7,807 nt of DNA from a bacterium (GTDB taxonomy: Bacteria; Bacteroidota; Ignavibacteria; Kapaibacteriales; Kapaibacteriaceae): NCBI GenBank assembly GCA_020050895.1, contig JAGVJW010000164.1, positions 1 through 7,807 of the forward strand, read 5' to 3'. The stretch's first letter is position 1. Each line of letters begins with the position of its first letter. Both the position numbers and the translations under genes were made by a program. A model generated the notes under the pieces. It was not told where the DNA came from, made no database searches, and was given only the letters and a program-made list of their open reading frames with translations. Below are positions 6,134 through 7,807 of the stretch, in pieces.

Positions 6134-6157
6134 CGAACTTGTAGTTCGATTATTTCA
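6134..6157 (+). terminator. Weak candidate terminator of the tRNA pair
   Basis: CGAACT (6134-6139) and AGTTCG (6143-6148) form a perfect 6-bp stem with a 3-nt loop, followed by the T-rich stretch ATTATTTCA. Stem GC content is low and the T-run is broken, so termination would be inefficient. A second small hairpin CGCTC/GAGCG lies just upstream (6110-6127). Confidence 0.35.
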
Positions 6158-6275
6158 ATTACGTCCCTCGATTCCAACCTGTGTGGCTGAAGAAGGCCTG
6201 GATGTTTATATTGGAACTGTTGGCTGTGTCGAGGGCTCACGTCAAAATTGTACATCTACAGCCTTGGATTTTGAG

Positions 6276-6725
6276 ATGAAAAAGCTGCATTTCGAAATTG
6301 AAATCAATGCTTCCAAAAAAGTAGTGTGGAATAATGTAATTCAAGACAAACCATTTCGGGAGTGGACCAAAGAATTTGCAGACCCATCCTTCTTTGAAGG
6401 CGATTGGAGTAAGGGCTCCAAGATTCGATTTCTTACAGTTAATAAAAATGGAAATGTGGAAGGCATGTCGAGCGAAATTGCTGATAACAAGCCGTATGAC
6501 TTTCTTTCGATTCGGCATCTCGGATATATCAAGAACGGTGAAGAGGATCTCGATAGCGAAGAAGTGAAAAGCTGGGCGCCTGCGTACGCAAACTATTCGT
6601 TGAAAGAGGAAAACAATACGACTAAATTGACAATCGATGTGGACAGTGCCGACGAGTTTGTTGATTTCATGAATACCACGTTTCCTATGGCACTAAATAA
6701 GCTTAAGGAAATTTGCCAATCATAG
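6276..6725 (+). CDS. SRPBCC (START/AHSA1-like) domain protein
   Basis: 149 aa from the ATG at 6276. A GTG frame from 6183 would add 31 residues unlike the family, whereas MKKLHFEIEINASKKVVW is the usual first strand and helix of an SRPBCC protein. The order of elements fits the helix-grip fold: strand 1 at 3-10, helix ~13-29 (KKVVWNNVIQDKPFREW), a strand with EGDWSKGSKIRF at 41-52, repeated beta strands to ~122 (KLTIDVDS), and a long C-terminal helix 125-148. Such proteins bind hydrophobic ligands in a cytosolic cavity; the ligand here is unknown. No signal peptide or membrane segment is present. It stands alone after the tRNA pair and faces the minus-strand gene at 6981. A poor -7-like box TATATTGG lies at 6207-6214. 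Related activator-of-Hsp90-type proteins have the same fold, so a more precise name is not justified. Confidence 0.85.
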   Translation: MKKLHFEIEINASKKVVWNNVIQDKPFREWTKEFADPSFFEGDWSKGSKIRFLTVNKNGNVEGMSSEIADNKPYDFLSIRHLGYIKNGEEDLDSEEVKSWAPAYANYSLKEENNTTKLTIDVDSADEFVDFMNTTFPMALNKLKEICQS

Positions 6726-6908
6726 AGTCGCATCGATCGATCTTTCATTATTTATTTGTGAAACAGATGCCCCGATTCAATCTCGCATTAATGACCGATG
6801 AAATAGGCTGAATAAAAGTTTTGGAGTTCATGGTCCTGCCTACGCCAAAGCAGACAGAGCAGAACAATTATGCATGCCATCAAGTGTTCAGCTTCTCCTG
6901 AAATACGA
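6726..6908. other. Intergenic stretch without a recognised gene
   Basis: Between the SRPBCC stop and the terminator hairpin I see no convincing ORF, tRNA, known RNA family or long repeat. Short hairpins such as CTGC/GCAG around 6837-6855 and GAACA/TGTTC around 6861-6889 are no more than expected by chance. Confidence 0.5.
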
Positions 6909-6931
6909 ACGACCCGCTATGTGCGGGTCGT
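6909..6931. terminator. Convergent-gene terminator hairpin
   Basis: ACGACCCGC (6909-6917) and GCGGGTCGT (6923-6931) form a perfect 9-bp GC-rich stem with a 5-nt loop, midway between two convergent genes. On the minus strand it is followed by TCGTATTT (6908-6901); on the plus strand by CGTTCTAT. Both tails are only moderately T-rich, slightly better on the minus strand, so it may serve the gene at 6981 and the SRPBCC gene alike. A second, weaker stem GTGGGA/TCCCAC (6945-6950 and 6961-6966) lies between it and the stop codon at 6981. Confidence 0.7.
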
Positions 6932-6980
6932 CGTTCTATGAGGGGTGGGAAGAGGAGGGGTCCCACTATAAGAGGCAATT

Positions 6981-7807
6981 TCACCGCACAATAATGAGAG
7001 GGGATGTGCTGTACGATGAACCGGCGTTTACGCGTACCATATAGATACCCGTTGCCACAGCCTCAGTCGGGATCGTATGACTCCATAAACCCGACGTTAT
7101 GTTCCCAAACGTTTCCGTAAAAATATTTGTGCCGGTGATGGACGTGATCGTGACTGTAATATCGGTTTCATGAGTTTGCTGTCCAGATAAAATGATGTAA
7201 TCGTTTGCAGGGTTGGGCGATATCGCAACATGAACATCTGATGAGGATTCTCCTACCGTCGAAGTTCCTCTTGGGAAATTTATTAGCGGTCCACCATCAT
7301 TTGTTGCAGCGTACATTCCAAGTTCTACTCCATTTTCAATGCTCGTTGGATCTGCAAAGCCAGACGCGATAAGCACCAACGATTTTCCCGCCAACGGAAT
7401 TAGATCGGCATAAAACTGGTCAAAAACCTGTTCGCCAGTCAGTGCCAACCCAAACAGATATTTATCCACCTCGAGGCTCACAGAACCTGAACTTGAGCCA
7501 TATACAACATCTTCGGAAATCTTCACGGTGCTGTTAAGGATGAGATCTAACGCACCGAGGTCTGTTGTACCGTGGAAAAAAATGATGTCTGTGTTTGATG
7601 GCGAGGTTGCATTCGGTTTCACGTCATCAATACGGTAAGCACTGAATTTTATGGAGGGGGCTCGAACATCGGGGTTGGTTGCAAACTGTGCAGTATCGAG
7701 TACACCACTCGCAATCACGACGTGTTTTCCCGGACTGAAGGAGATGTTGATTGAGGCGACGGTATCCTGAACCGTTTCACTGACGGCTGGTGCGATACCA
7801 ATCCTCA
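6981..7807 (-). CDS. DUF4397-like secreted protein with T9SS type A sorting domain, N-terminus beyond window
   Basis: The frame is open from the right edge (first whole codon at 7805) to a TGA at 6981-6983, 274 residues visible. A GTG at 7718 could be read as a start, but the 29 codons before it are open and fit the same fold (VQDTVASINISFSPGKHV), so the gene most likely starts outside the window. The repeated segments VIASGVLDTAQFATNPD, IIFFHGTTDLGALDLI and LIASGFADPTSIENGVELG follow the DUF4397 pattern, a surface-associated beta-sandwich repeat of unknown function. The last ~84 residues are a classic T9SS type A sorting domain (ISPNPANDYIIL, TSITGTNIF, ATGIYMVRV), so the protein is inferred to be secreted and anchored or released at the cell surface. 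It converges on the SRPBCC gene, with a terminator hairpin 50 bp after the stop. Confidence 0.88.
   Translation of the reverse strand, partial: RIGIAPAVSETVQDTVASINISFSPGKHVVIASGVLDTAQFATNPDVRAPSIKFSAYRIDDVKPNATSPSNTDIIFFHGTTDLGALDLILNSTVKISEDVVYGSSSGSVSLEVDKYLFGLALTGEQVFDQFYADLIPLAGKSLVLIASGFADPTSIENGVELGMYAATNDGGPLINFPRGTSTVGESSSDVHVAISPNPANDYIILSGQQTHETDITVTITSITGTNIFTETFGNITSGLWSHTIPTEAVATGIYMVRVNAGSSYSTSPLIIVR

Noticed and set aside
5920..6255. Minus-strand ORF of 111 codons across the tRNA genes
   Set aside because: It is the antisense translation of tRNA-Val and tRNA-Leu (peptides like AVRDLNPRPPACKAGALN). Such ORFs are a well-known source of false hypothetical proteins.
5997..6275. 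Integration site at tRNA-Leu with the SRPBCC gene as cargo
   Set aside because: No integrase and no duplicated tRNA 3' end are visible. The GCGGGTCG in the 6909-6931 hairpin only resembles the T arm by chance.

Overview
The window looks like chromosomal DNA from a member of the Bacteroidota/Chlorobiota (FCB) group. I base this on three things. At least three secreted proteins end in, or resemble, the type IX secretion (T9SS) C-terminal sorting domain. An Mrp ATPase lies directly upstream of a stand-alone NifU C-terminal domain protein, an order common in this group. Starts mostly lack a strong Shine-Dalgarno site, and TAnnTTTG-like -7 boxes sit in the intergenic regions. A genus cannot be named from this sequence; an Ignavibacteria/Kapabacteria-type lineage is a guess.

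Layout, left to right. (1) 1-1911, minus strand: two tandem paralogous Asp-box (BNR) beta-propeller proteins. The left one runs off the window and overlaps the stop of the other by one base (TGATG). (2) 1972-4017, minus: a 681-aa secreted protein with a T9SS type A sorting domain, closed by a strong intrinsic terminator (1922-1951) in the 60-bp gap before the paralogue pair. (3) 4018-4212: a divergent promoter region with one exact TAnnTTTG box on each strand. (4) 4213-5631, plus: mrp, then a nifU-C-domain gene with a GTG start, together an iron-sulfur cluster assembly or carrier module. (5) 5632-5913: non-coding DNA holding a 29-bp tandem repeat array and a nested inverted-repeat element. (6) 5914-6082, plus: tRNA-Val(TAC) and tRNA-Leu(CAA), 8 bp apart. 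(7) 6276-6725, plus: a small SRPBCC/START-like protein. (8) 6726-6980: a convergent intergenic region with a bidirectional-type terminator hairpin. (9) 6981-7807, minus: the C-terminal part of a DUF4397-like secreted protein with a T9SS sorting domain, cut by the right edge.

How it works together: the minus-strand genes encode exported surface or extracellular proteins, probably delivered by a T9SS encoded elsewhere. The plus-strand pair is cytosolic housekeeping for Fe-S clusters. No complete novel defence or mobile system is visible. The least explained DNA is the 5632-5913 stretch (tandem array plus nested inverted repeats before the tRNAs) and the two unusual junctions: the terminator/promoter overlap at 1911-1981 and the chained mini-ORFs before the nifU gene.
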